Positions 26,341-34,419 are shown, numbered from the stretch's first letter. The stretch is 44,165 bases of DNA from Devosia sp. (GCF_028290435.1 NZ_JAQGJV010000030.1:1-44165), one strand, 5' to 3'. A program made the numbers and translations. The notes: generated from the letters alone by a model not told the origin.

Positions 26341-27510
26341 TCAGGAATAAGCCAGCGCCGAACGCGCACGGTCGCGCGCTGCGGCGGCCTGGCGATCGGC
26401 ATCGAGAATGGTTTTGACAGTGGCGGTGAAGGCATCGGCCGAAGCCGTCAGGTCGAACTTGTTGGCGCTGTCCAGCAGTGCGCGGTCCTCGGCATCGATC
26501 ACGCTTTCCCCGTGCATCGCCCCCAGGATCGCCCCCGCCATGACGCCGATGGAATCGGTGTCGCGCCCTGAGTTGATCCCATCCTCGATGGACAGGCGGA
26601 AATCCCCGCCATTGAGCAAGCAAAAGCCCAAAGCGAGCGGCAATTCCTCGATCGCGTTCAGCCGGCTCGGCCGATAGGCATCCGTCAGCCGCCCGGCCTT
26701 TTCAGCCACATGATTGACGTCGTCGCCCATCGGGGAATAGGGCGCGATAGCCGCATGGAACGCATCGCAAACCGCCTCGTGGCTGGCGCCGGTGCCGCGC
26801 ATCTGTTTGGCCACGCCAACGATATCAACAATGGCCGCCCGCGTGCCGTCCTTGGTCAGTGCCAGCACAGTATCGATAATGGCCTCTATCGTGGTGTCCG
26901 GCACGAACGCCGCCGCCACCGCAGCCGCCACCACCCCGGCAGCCTCCAGCCCAAAACTTTCCTGATGCCCAGCCGCAAAGGCAATTGCCTCGTCATAGGC
27001 CGCCTTCGGATCTGCGGCATTCACCACCCCGATAGGCGCGATGTACATTGCCGCCCCACAGTTCACCATATTGCCCACGCCGCCCTGGCGCGGATCACAC
27101 GCGCTCAACTGGTGACGCTGGAAAATCCATTTTTCCGGATAAAACAGCCGCTCGATCAGCATTGCCTCGCGCTGCAATTCGGGCACATAACGCGGCGTCC
27201 AGGCAATCTGGCGCACCATGCCGTCGGCCATGTCCCAGGCGTCCAGATGCCGGCCTACATCACCATAGATATCCATCAGCGCCAGCGTCATCAGCGTATC
27301 GTCGGTGACGATGCCATTGCCGCGTACGCGCCCGTTCCGCGCCGATGCGTCCAGATTCATCTTGTGCCACGCCGTATTCAGCGAGGTCACCCGGCCATAA
27401 CGCGCCCTGATATCGGCCGCCGACAGCTTTTCCACCGGCGCGCCGAGCGCATCGCCGAGGGCTATTCCGTGCAGCATGGCGCGGACCCGGCCGCGAAGGG
27501 AGTTTGGCAT
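26341..27510 (-). CDS. ADP-ribosylglycohydrolase family protein
   Basis: A 389-residue cytoplasmic member of the DraG/ARH family. The metal motifs are TDDT at 69-72 (IVTDDTLM) and SGRDTDSIGVMAGAILGAMHG near the C-terminus. The family core is complete and there is no extra domain. It lies between the sugar-binding protein gene and the larger ARH paralogue, so the two probably attack the imported compound or two forms of it. Regulation of nitrogenase, the classic DraG role, is unlikely because no nif gene is near. I place the start at ATG 27510; a TTG at 27525 is possible but has no clear ribosome site. Confidence 0.87.
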   Translation of the reverse strand: MPNSLRGRVRAMLHGIALGDALGAPVEKLSAADIRARYGRVTSLNTAWHKMNLDASARNGRVRGNGIVTDDTLMTLALMDIYGDVGRHLDAWDMADGMVRQIAWTPRYVPELQREAMLIERLFYPEKWIFQRHQLSACDPRQGGVGNMVNCGAAMYIAPIGVVNAADPKAAYDEAIAFAAGHQESFGLEAAGVVAAAVAAAFVPDTTIEAIIDTVLALTKDGTRAAIVDIVGVAKQMRGTGASHEAVCDAFHAAIAPYSPMGDDVNHVAEKAGRLTDAYRPSRLNAIEELPLALGFCLLNGGDFRLSIEDGINSGRDTDSIGVMAGAILGAMHGESVIDAEDRALLDSANKFDLTASADAFTATVKTILDADRQAAAARDRARSALAYS

Positions 27511-27536
27511 TTGGCTGTCTTTCAACTTTAGCGAAG

Positions 27537-27585
27537 GTGACCCCCACCCCGAAGGGAGGGCCGGGATGGGGATCGTTCAGGTCAC
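27537..27585. repeat. imperfect inverted repeat between binding-protein and ARH genes
   Basis: GGTGACC at 27536-27542 faces GGTCAC at 27580-27585, with CCCCCACCCC answered by GGGATGGGGAT inside. It resembles a worn intergenic palindromic element and could attenuate transcription after the highly expressed binding-protein gene. Confidence 0.35.
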
Positions 27586-27592
27586 GCGCGGA

Positions 27593-29020
27593 TTACTTCA
27601 GAACCGTGCGTGCATACTCGGCCAGCTTGGTGCCACCGGCCGCGTTGTATTCGGAGACGAACTGGTCCCACTGGTCTATTTTGGCTTCGCCGGTGATGAA
27701 CTTGGCGACCCACGAGCGATAAACCTGCTCGGTGGCGTCCACGTCGGCGGCGTAATCAGACGGCCACACGAAGGCATTGTCGGCCACGAAGCCGGCCTTG
27801 ATGGTGTCGAGCGCGGCCTGTGCGGTGGGGCTAAGCTGCTGGGTCGGCGCCGTCCAGTTGGCGGCGTTGAAGAAGCGCGCATACCAGGTCGAGATCTTGT
27901 CGGTGAAGGTCACCGCGCCGCTCGCGTCCTTGGTATATTGCTCGCCCTCGAAGCCCATGCGGTCGATATCCTGACCCGCCTTGGAGGCCATGAAGTCGAG
28001 CACCTTGACGGCCTCTTCCTTGTGCTCGGACACCGACGACACTGCGAAGCCACGCGACTCCTTGCTGACATCGACGGCCGCCAGACCCCGTCCGCCGGGA
28101 CCCTTGGGCAGCGGCAGCAGCGCCAGCTTGATGGTCTCGCCCGGATGGGCCTGGTTCATCTTGCCGCCATAGATGTCGATCACTTCGGGCGACGAGCCGA
28201 AGATCACGCCGGCCTTGCCGGTGTAGAATTTGTCTTCCTTCACGTCGAACGTGTTGGTGACATATTCCTTGTCGAACAGCCCCTCGCTGGCGAGACGCGC
28301 ATAGTATTCGATCTTGGCTTTCTCGGCGTCGGTGACGCGCTCATTGACCCAGGCGCCCGACGCATCCTTCATCCAGGTGGCGGTAACGCCAAAGGCCTGG
28401 TTGAAGATGGAATCGAGTTCGGCGGTATTGCCATAGCCGGTCAGGCCCAGCGTATTGCCCGGCGTGCCGTCGCCATCGAGGTCGCCGTCATGGATCGCCT
28501 TGAACAGCGCTTCATATTCTTCCACCGTGGTCGGCGGCGCCATGCCCAGCTTGTCCAGCCAATCCTGGCGGATCACCGGCTGCGGTGCGCGCGGCGGATA
28601 GATATAGAGCAGGTAAGGATAGTTCTTCAGCCGCTCCACATTGTGCGGCCAGAGCGCCGCCTTGAGGTTCGGATACTTCTCGATCCAGGGATTGAGGTCC
28701 TCGAGAATGCCCTGTTCGGCCATTTTCTGGTCGCCGCCCTGGAAATAGATGATGTCGGGAATGTCCCCAGACAGCAGTTGCACGCTCAGCGCATCGGCAT
28801 AGCCCGAACCGGGCAGGTCGAGGATTTGCAGGTCAACATCGGTGCCGGCGGCCTTCAACCCGGCCTCGATGGCCTCGATTTCCTTGACGTCTTCGGGGTT
28901 GGTGGTCAGCAGGTCCTTGCTGACGATGCGGATCGGCACCGACTGGGCGAAGGCCGGTACGGCCAGCGCACCAACCAGGGCCATTGCGGCGGTGGAGAGC
29001 ATGAGAGTTCTGCGAAGCAT
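27593..29020 (-). CDS. extracellular carbohydrate-binding protein (LplA/LipO type)
   Basis: A 475-residue ABC-transporter binding protein of the large family paired with LplB/YtcP permeases. A Sec signal peptide of about 26 residues ends AFA before QSVPIR. There is no lipobox cysteine, so it should be free in the periplasm. Residues 178-189 (DGDLDGDGTPGN) form an EF-hand-like acidic loop that may hold calcium, as in other members. The ribosome site AGGAGGAAC is strong. Such proteins usually bind oligosaccharides or glycosides. Confidence 0.92.
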   Translation of the reverse strand: MLRRTLMLSTAAMALVGALAVPAFAQSVPIRIVSKDLLTTNPEDVKEIEAIEAGLKAAGTDVDLQILDLPGSGYADALSVQLLSGDIPDIIYFQGGDQKMAEQGILEDLNPWIEKYPNLKAALWPHNVERLKNYPYLLYIYPPRAPQPVIRQDWLDKLGMAPPTTVEEYEALFKAIHDGDLDGDGTPGNTLGLTGYGNTAELDSIFNQAFGVTATWMKDASGAWVNERVTDAEKAKIEYYARLASEGLFDKEYVTNTFDVKEDKFYTGKAGVIFGSSPEVIDIYGGKMNQAHPGETIKLALLPLPKGPGGRGLAAVDVSKESRGFAVSSVSEHKEEAVKVLDFMASKAGQDIDRMGFEGEQYTKDASGAVTFTDKISTWYARFFNAANWTAPTQQLSPTAQAALDTIKAGFVADNAFVWPSDYAADVDATEQVYRSWVAKFITGEAKIDQWDQFVSEYNAAGGTKLAEYARTVLK

Positions 29021-29063
29021 GATTATTGTTCCTCCTGTTTATGCTTGCTGCATGGATTGGCCG

Positions 29064-29963
29064 TCATCCCTTGAGCGCTCCTGACATGGTGCCCTTAGTG
29101 AAGAATTTGAGGATGAGCGGGTAGATGGCGAGAATCGGCACGATGGTGATCAGGATCATCCCGGCCTTGAGGGCGCGGATGTTGATCTGGGCGATGCCGA
29201 TATTGTTGTTGGCGTTCTCGGCGCCGACAATGGCGACCTTGTCGCCGCCGATGACGAACTGACGCAACACGACCTGCAGCGGCCATTTGGTCTGGTCGTT
29301 GAGGTAGATCATGGCGCGGAAAAACTCGTTCCAGTGGAACACGAGATAGAACAGCGCAATGGTCGCCAGCGCCGGCCTCGCCAGCGGCAGCACCACCATC
29401 CAGAACGTCTGGAACGGGTTGGCGCCGTCGAGCTCGGCTGCTTCCAGCAGCTCCTCGGGAATTTCCTCAAAGAAGCGAATGAGGATGATCAGGTACCAGG
29501 CGTTGATCGCCTTGTAGAGGATCACCGACCATGGATTGTTGAGCAGCCCCATATGCTTCATCAAGAAATAGTCGGGGATGATGCCGGGCTCGAAGACGAT
29601 AGTGACCAGCACCAGAACGAAGATGATGCGCCGCCCCGGCAGCTTGGGCCGCGACATGCCCCACGCCATCAGCGCCGTCCCCAAAGTGCCGATCAGCACG
29701 CTGGCGCCGGTCATCCAGATCGAGTTGAAAATCCCGCGCTGCACATTGGGGTGCTGCAGTAGCAACAGCCATACATCAGGCGAAAAGCCATCCGGAATAA
29801 TCGACAGTCCCGAGAAACCGGCCACCTTAGCCGGATCGGACAGCGACAACGCCAACAGGTTCAGCAGCGGCTGCAGGCTGAACACCACCAGCAGGAAGAG
29901 GCTCGAAATGATGATCGCAGATTCTGCACGTTCGAGCGGGGTACGGCGGGAGTTTCCGAACAT
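29064..29963 (-). CDS. carbohydrate ABC transporter permease (LplC/YtcP type)
   Basis: A 299-residue permease with about six membrane segments and the EAA loop EEIPEELLEAAELDGANPFQ that docks the ATPase. Two GTG codons precede the ATG at 29963. Only the ATG has a well-spaced AAGGGAG site, and it overlaps the previous gene's stop by one base (TGATG). It is the partner of the permease at 29963-30931. Confidence 0.92.
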   Translation of the reverse strand: MFGNSRRTPLERAESAIIISSLFLLVVFSLQPLLNLLALSLSDPAKVAGFSGLSIIPDGFSPDVWLLLLQHPNVQRGIFNSIWMTGASVLIGTLGTALMAWGMSRPKLPGRRIIFVLVLVTIVFEPGIIPDYFLMKHMGLLNNPWSVILYKAINAWYLIILIRFFEEIPEELLEAAELDGANPFQTFWMVVLPLARPALATIALFYLVFHWNEFFRAMIYLNDQTKWPLQVVLRQFVIGGDKVAIVGAENANNNIGIAQINIRALKAGMILITIVPILAIYPLILKFFTKGTMSGALKG

Positions 29964-30931
29964 CACCACACTCCCTTGCCGGTCAGGCGCTTGCTGACGA
30001 GATGCGAAACCAGCACCAGAACCATGCCGATCACAGCCTTGAACAGGCCGGCCGCCGTCGCCAGCGAGTACTCGCCGGTGGTCAGCCCGATGCGGTACAC
30101 ATAGGTGTCAATGATATCGATGGTCGACGCGTTGACGTCGTTCTGCAGGTTGATGACCTGGTTGAGGTCGGCCGACAGGAACATGCCCATGTTGAGAATG
30201 AACAGCGTGGCGATAGTCGGCACGATCCCCGGCAGCGTCACGTGCCAGATTTTCTGCCAGCGATTGGCGCCATCCATCTCGGCCGCATCGTAGAGCTGGG
30301 TATCGATCGAGATAATCGCGGCGAGATAAAGCAGGCTATCCCACCCCGCCGAACGCCAAATCTCGGTGAACACCAAAACCCAGCGGATCGTGCCGGTATT
30401 GGTCAGATAATTGATCGGCTGCAGCCCCACGCCCCGCGCGATCTGCCCCGCCGCGCCATCGGTCGGCGACAGGAAGGCGACGAAGACGCCGGCGATCACC
30501 ACCCAGCTCAGGAAATGCGGGAGGTAGATCGCGGACTGGATGGATTGGCGGAGCGGGCCGCTGCGGACTTCGTTGAGCAGCAGCGCCACCATGATGGGGA
30601 CCGGGAAGACGAAAATGATCTTCATGCCGGAGATGATCAGGGTGTTGGCCAGCACTTGGTAGAACACTGGCGAAGAGAACAGCGCCTGGAAATTCTTCAA
30701 TCCCACCCAGATGTTAGGGGGAATGATGCGGACCTGTTCGAAGGCCATCTTGGCCTCCCAGATCGGCACGTAATGCCAGATCAGGAAAAAAATTATCCCC
30801 GGCGCCATCATCGCGTAATAGGGCCACCACTGGCGGATTCCGTGAAGAAATCCAGCATGCTGGCTGATTTTAGCCTTGGGAACGTTCCCGCCCGCAGTCG
30901 TCAAAGTGCTTTGCTTGCTCTGTGCAACCAT
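29963..30931 (-). CDS. carbohydrate ABC transporter permease (LplB/YteP type)
   Basis: A 322-residue permease with about six membrane segments (first at WWPYYAMMAPGIIFFLIWHYVP) and the EAA loop DAAEMDGANRWQKIWHVTLPG. The N-terminal cytoplasmic tail, about 40 residues, is encoded by DNA that also carries a perfect LacI-type operator and a CCAGCATGCTGG palindrome. The start at ATG 30931 follows GGGAGGG, which lies in the end of the lacI gene. Only two bases separate the lacI stop from this ATG. Confidence 0.92.
   Translation of the reverse strand: MVAQSKQSTLTTAGGNVPKAKISQHAGFLHGIRQWWPYYAMMAPGIIFFLIWHYVPIWEAKMAFEQVRIIPPNIWVGLKNFQALFSSPVFYQVLANTLIISGMKIIFVFPVPIMVALLLNEVRSGPLRQSIQSAIYLPHFLSWVVIAGVFVAFLSPTDGAAGQIARGVGLQPINYLTNTGTIRWVLVFTEIWRSAGWDSLLYLAAIISIDTQLYDAAEMDGANRWQKIWHVTLPGIVPTIATLFILNMGMFLSADLNQVINLQNDVNASTIDIIDTYVYRIGLTTGEYSLATAAGLFKAVIGMVLVLVSHLVSKRLTGKGVW
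30852..30863. repeat. CCAGCATGCTGG palindrome, intragenic copy
   Basis: A perfect 12-base palindrome inside the first permease gene. On the minus strand it continues as CCAGCATGCTGGATTTCTT, 19 bases identical to the copy at 32094. It lies 14 bases from the operator at 30878-30889. Confidence 0.6.
30878..30889. promoter_or_regulatory. internal LacI-type operator
   Basis: GGGAACGTTCCC is a perfect palindrome with the central AACGTT core of LacI/GalR-family sites. It lies about 42 bases inside the first permease gene and matches the site at 32056-32067 at 11 of 12 positions. It could act as an auxiliary operator for looping or as a roadblock after lacI. Confidence 0.5.
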
Positions 30932-30933
30932 GG

Positions 30934-31992
30934 TCAGACCCTCCCTGCCCCCGCGGCAGCGCGCTGCGGGGCTGCCGTGGACAGGTCGGCGAGTGAACCT
31001 CGCTCGATCAGCCGGCACGGCAAATAGATCCGCCGGTGTTCCGGTCGGTGTTCGATTTCGTTGAAGAGACCCTCAACCGCCCGCTCGCCCAGGCCGCGAC
31101 CGGGCTTGGCGATGGTGGTGAGACCGGGCCAGGTGAACTCGCCCGATGGAATGCCGTCAAAGCCGATGATGGAGACATCCTCGGGGCAGAGCAGGCCCGC
31201 TTCGCGCACGGCCATCATGGCGCCGATCGCCATCATGTCATTGGCGGCAAAGACGCAAACATGGCCCACATGCGCCCGCTCCAGCAGGCGCCGCATCGCG
31301 ATCCGCCCACCCTCGACAGTATATTCGCCATCCTCGACGGCCAAGATCGCCGGATCGATATCGCGAGCGACGCAATGCTCATGGACGGATCGCAGAAACC
31401 GCGCCCGCGCCAAACGGCTCTTAGGCCCCAGGATCAGGCTCGGCGCCAAATGTCCTTTGGAAACAAGGTGATCCATGCCCAGTTGCACGGCCTGGGCAAT
31501 ATCGGAGCCGACGCTCGAGGTCTCGGCAAAGCGCTCGGCGCTGGAGCCGATAAGCACGAATGGCAGCCCAAAACGATCGAGATCGTCAAAGCTATCGGCG
31601 ACCGGATTGATGATAGCACCATCGACCCGAGCCCGCCGCAAGGCACCCAGATGCGCGGCTTCCTTGGCCACATCCCAGTCCGAGGAGAACACCAGCAACG
31701 ACGCGCCGCTCTCGGCCGCCTTGTCCTGCGCGCCTCGCGCAACATCGGCCCAGAACGGATTGGTGATATCGGGAATGACCAGGCCCAGCAGCCCTGAGCG
31801 ACCCGATCGCATGCCCACCGCGAGGTGATTGCGCTCGTAACCCACTGTCGCCGCAGCCTTCAGCACCCGCTCGCGGGTTTCTTCGGTAATATTGGACGAA
31901 CCGGCAAGCGCCCGCGCCGCGGTGCTCTTGGACACACCCGCGCGTTCAGCAACATCGATAATGGTGGGCCGACGATTGCGGCTCGAACTCAT
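30934..31992 (-). CDS. LacI-family transcriptional regulator
   Basis: A 352-residue repressor. The N-terminal helix-turn-helix and hinge (TIIDVAERAGVSKSTAARALAG to LAVGMRSGRSG) are followed by a periplasmic-binding-like effector domain (LLGLVIPDITNPFWADVARG to ISIIGFDGIPSG). It is the first gene of the operon that runs through the transporter, the two glycohydrolases, the CoA-transferase and the lyase. Repression is probably autogenous through the operator that overlaps its own promoter. The inducer is presumably the imported glycoside or a product of it. Confidence 0.94.
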   Translation of the reverse strand: MSSSRNRRPTIIDVAERAGVSKSTAARALAGSSNITEETRERVLKAAATVGYERNHLAVGMRSGRSGLLGLVIPDITNPFWADVARGAQDKAAESGASLLVFSSDWDVAKEAAHLGALRRARVDGAIINPVADSFDDLDRFGLPFVLIGSSAERFAETSSVGSDIAQAVQLGMDHLVSKGHLAPSLILGPKSRLARARFLRSVHEHCVARDIDPAILAVEDGEYTVEGGRIAMRRLLERAHVGHVCVFAANDMMAIGAMMAVREAGLLCPEDVSIIGFDGIPSGEFTWPGLTTIAKPGRGLGERAVEGLFNEIEHRPEHRRIYLPCRLIERGSLADLSTAAPQRAAAGAGRV

Positions 31993-32055
31993 TGCCTCAT
32001 CCCTGCATCGGTTTGCGAAACCACGGACTCTGAACGATCCATTTCCCGACGCCGT

Positions 32056-32067
32056 GGGAACGTTACC
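32056..32067. promoter_or_regulatory. LacI-type operator in front of lacI
   Basis: GGGAACGTTACC carries the AACGTT core and differs by one base from the perfect copy at 30878-30889. It overlaps the -10 box of the predicted lacI promoter, a position expected for repression. Confidence 0.6.
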
Positions 32068-32089
32068 GCAGCCAGTGGGAAGGTGTCAA
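32061..32089 (-). promoter_or_regulatory. predicted promoter of the nine-gene lacI operon
   Basis: On the minus strand TTGACA (32084-32089) is an exact -35 box. Seventeen bases later comes GTAACG, or TAACGT at 18 bases. The -10 box is weak, suggesting need for an activator or simply a poor promoter. The message would carry a leader of roughly 60 bases before lacI. Confidence 0.55.
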
Positions 32090-32093
32090 TCCA

Positions 32094-32160
32094 CCAGCAT
32101 GCTGGATTTCTTGTTGGGCAAAATCGGCCTCCAAGCCCCCAAAACCGTCCAGCATGCTGG
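32094..32160. repeat. two CCAGCATGCTGG palindromes upstream of the lacI promoter
   Basis: Perfect copies lie at 32094-32105 and 32149-32160, 55 bases apart. Each continues on the plus strand with A(T/C)TTCTTG. The nearer one abuts the -35 box, centred near position -45 of the predicted lacI transcript, and the farther one near -100. That is where activator sites sit. The binding protein is unknown. Confidence 0.6.
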
Positions 32161-32173
32161 ACTTCTTGCTGAC

Positions 32174-32200
32174 AAAAAAAGGCGGCCCTTCCGGACCGCC
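32174..32200 (-). terminator. rho-independent terminator of the exported-protein gene
   Basis: On the minus strand GGCGGTCC pairs with GGGCCGCC (one G-T pair) around a GGAA loop, followed by seven T. It lies about 20 bases past the stop of the gene at 32222-33247. Confidence 0.85.
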
Positions 32201-32221
32201 TTCATTCAAGCGAAAGATGGT

Positions 32222-33247
32222 TCAGGCGCCGAACAGGTTCGACGACAGGAGGCCGAACAAGGTTGCCAGCGAGCGAACAACTTCGACCGGAACATTGGTG
32301 CCCGTGAAGGTGCCCGAGGCATCGACCTGCGAGGGGGTTTCGGTGGGCACGCCATCGATATCGACGGTGACGTACTTGGATTCCTTCATGATGATCTGCG
32401 CCGAGATACCATCGGCGGCGCTGAACAGGTCGCTATTGGCATCGGCGGAGACGAAAAGCGCATCGTCGCTGGTGGCTTCGGCCGATGGCAGGGTCAACGT
32501 CAGGTCATACTGGGTCTGGGCTTCGACACCGGGCGAGTCGGTCCAGGGCATATTGCCCTTGAGCACATATTCCTTCTCGGCGCAGGTGGCCTTCAAATCC
32601 ATGAACCAGCTCTCGGTCTGGTAGGCGAAAACCATATTGCCCGACCAGGTGCAGCCCTGGTCCGACGGCAGGCCAGCCGACGGCACGAACAGCCGCGACA
32701 GGTCGACGGTATCGACACGCTGGTCGATCAGCTTGCTATCGCCGCCGGTATTGATCTTGGCCAGCACCGTGCTGGCCAAAGCGGCAGCGCCGGTGGAGGT
32801 GACTTCCGGCTTGAGGTTCATCGAACCCGAGAATGCGGCGGTCGAAGGCGCGACCTTGCCGAGGGCCAGATAATTGATGGAGAGGGTCGAGCCATCAGTC
32901 GAACCATCGCTTTTGACCACATAGCCGCCGGCATATTGCGTGCGCGGCAGCAGCGCCTGGTTGGCCGGATTGACGATCGAGCCATTGCCGGCGACCGCGC
33001 AGGCTTTGTCCTCGCGCATGATCAGCATTGAGGTGTGGCCAGCCGAGCAGGTCAACTGGATCTGCGATTTCACCTGGGCATCGCCCAGCGTGACTGCGAA
33101 AGTGTCCTTGCGCGAGGAATCCTTGAGCGTCGGCATGGCCGCTGCCACCGCAAAGGTCACGCTGGAGGGAACCGGGGCCGCCTGGGCAAACGCCGCAACG
33201 GGGGCCATGACCAGAAGGGGAAGGAGATAAAGCGATTTGAGTGTCAC
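32222..33247 (-). CDS. exported hypothetical protein
   Basis: A 341-residue protein that I do not recognise. A clear Sec signal peptide (LKSLYLLPLLVMAPVAAFA, then QAAPV) sends it to the periplasm or outside. The mature part is rich in Ser, Thr, Ala and Asp with beta-like segments and four cysteines (TCSAGH, KACAVAG, GCTWSG, TCAEKE), enough for two disulphides. I place the start at GTG 33247 because GGAG sits six bases before it. An ATG four codons upstream at 33259 has no ribosome site. It is a single-gene unit with its own terminator. Confidence 0.75.
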   Translation of the reverse strand: MTLKSLYLLPLLVMAPVAAFAQAAPVPSSVTFAVAAAMPTLKDSSRKDTFAVTLGDAQVKSQIQLTCSAGHTSMLIMREDKACAVAGNGSIVNPANQALLPRTQYAGGYVVKSDGSTDGSTLSINYLALGKVAPSTAAFSGSMNLKPEVTSTGAAALASTVLAKINTGGDSKLIDQRVDTVDLSRLFVPSAGLPSDQGCTWSGNMVFAYQTESWFMDLKATCAEKEYVLKGNMPWTDSPGVEAQTQYDLTLTLPSAEATSDDALFVSADANSDLFSAADGISAQIIMKESKYVTVDIDGVPTETPSQVDASGTFTGTNVPVEVVRSLATLFGLLSSNLFGA

Positions 33248-33634
33248 GGAAGTCTCCATAATATGAATGGGGCGCCTCGGTTGCACGTAAACCATCGCCC
33301 GCCCAATATAACAACTGCCCTCGAGGGCCTTAACCCCGGCTGATCCATTTCTTCATGACCTGTTCAGCCAACACCTGTTTGACGAACGGCGCCGCTTTGC
33401 GCGCCACTCCGATGCCGCCACTTCTAAACCGGCCGGATTAGGGCGCCATCAGAAACTAACCTGAGGAAACACCGCAGTCGCCACTTGACTAAAAAGAAGC
33501 TAGCTCCTTTTTCCAGAAAAAATGATTCGAAACAATTCGTTAACTGCGGCATTCTCGAGTCTTGTTATGGGACAACTTGCTCTTTGCGTCTGCCCCTAGC
33601 AAGCACTTGGCCTTTACGCGAAAGGATGCCGAAA
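33248..33634. other. intergenic region between divergent genes
   Basis: This stretch of 387 bases holds no gene I can support. It contains a 22-base imperfect palindrome, AAAAAG-AGCTAGCT-CTTTTT, at 33491-33512. A weak plus-strand promoter candidate has TTAACT at 33540-33545 and, 17 bases on, TGTTAT at 33563-33568. It could serve the small gene at 33635. The AT content around 33480-33570 is higher than in the flanking DNA, as expected for a promoter region. Confidence 0.4.
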
Positions 33635-34048
33635 ATGCCTGATATTCATAGTGTGCCGAAAAGCAACGGATCGCGCAAGCCCGTGCCGACCAACGGTAGC
33701 GACATCGAAAACGGGTCGGACGACCATGCCGATAGCGGTATTCACCTGCAGGCGATGACCGCCAAGAAAACCGTCGAACTTCCAGATTTGGTGGAACGGG
33801 CGCAACGGCAAGTTCAGCAGCACCTCAGAAGCGCCGAACAGGACGCTGCCACTTATCTCGACCGGGTGGGGCTGATCGATGCCGAAATCGCCAAGGCCGA
33901 GCAGGACAAGACACTGGCTGAAGACCAGGTGCGCTATTGGCAATCGGTGCAGGAGCACACCGTGCATGTCATCGATGTGCTGCGGCAGCGCCGTTCAGGC
34001 CCGCAGGCGGCACTCGATGCGCTGCGCAAAAATGGCATCCAGGGTTAA
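33635..34048 (+). CDS. small hypothetical coiled-coil protein
   Basis: A 137-residue hydrophilic protein of unknown function. The first 45 residues are low-complexity and likely disordered. Residues 50-125 (LPDLVERAQRQVQQHLRSAE to WQSVQEHTVHVIDVLRQRR) are strongly helical with heptad-like spacing, suggesting a coiled coil. I choose ATG 33635, eight bases after AAGGA; an ATG at 33626 is too close to that site. Confidence 0.6.
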   Translation: MPDIHSVPKSNGSRKPVPTNGSDIENGSDDHADSGIHLQAMTAKKTVELPDLVERAQRQVQQHLRSAEQDAATYLDRVGLIDAEIAKAEQDKTLAEDQVRYWQSVQEHTVHVIDVLRQRRSGPQAALDALRKNGIQG

Positions 34049-34229
34049 CCCGTAGCGACCCTGCTGCGGCGTTCGATGGGGACGTGCCTTCCGACAGACA
34101 AGCAACGCCACCGTCAAGGACGGGCGAGCGACGGCAACGCTTACGCTTCGCGTATGATTTATCCGGACCCAGGCAACGAACCCCGTGCGTCCACGTTATG
34201 TGATCGTAGCGTCACCATGGAGACCCGCA

Positions 34230-34397
34230 ATGGGCACGTCCGTCCTCATCAGCATTCTCATTACCTTCCTCGTCGTCGTGCTCATCCTGTGGCTGGTCCA
34301 GCGCCTGCCCGTCGAAGCGCGCATTCGCCAGATCCTGCAGATTGTGGTGATCGTCATCGGCATCATTTCGCTGCTGAAATACCTCGCCGTTTTCTAG
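34230..34397 (+). CDS. small inner-membrane protein (Thivi_2564-like)
   Basis: A 55-residue protein with two membrane helices (VLISILITFLVVVLILWLVQ and ILQIVVIVIGIISLLKYLAVF) joined by a short RLPVEARIR loop. The layout matches the small two-helix proteins called Thivi_2564 family, of unknown function. The ATG is seven bases after GGAG, and a strong terminator follows, so it is a single-gene unit. Confidence 0.75.
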   Translation: MGTSVLISILITFLVVVLILWLVQRLPVEARIRQILQIVVIVIGIISLLKYLAVF

Positions 34398-34419
34398 GCG
34401 CCGTCACAGCGCCGCATAT

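Noticed and set aside
26341..27510. DraG-type regulator of nitrogenase
   Set aside because: No draT, nif or PII gene is near. The gene sits inside a sugar-transporter operon beside a paralogue.
30852..32160. CRISPR-like or attachment-site repeats
   Set aside because: There are only three copies with irregular spacing, one of them in coding sequence, with no cas or integrase gene nearby.
32099..32221. Two short frames both starting MLDFLL at 32099 and 32154, seemingly a duplicated mini-gene
   Set aside because: The similarity comes only from the repeated DNA palindrome. There is no ribosome site, and the second runs through a terminator hairpin and into an antisense gene.
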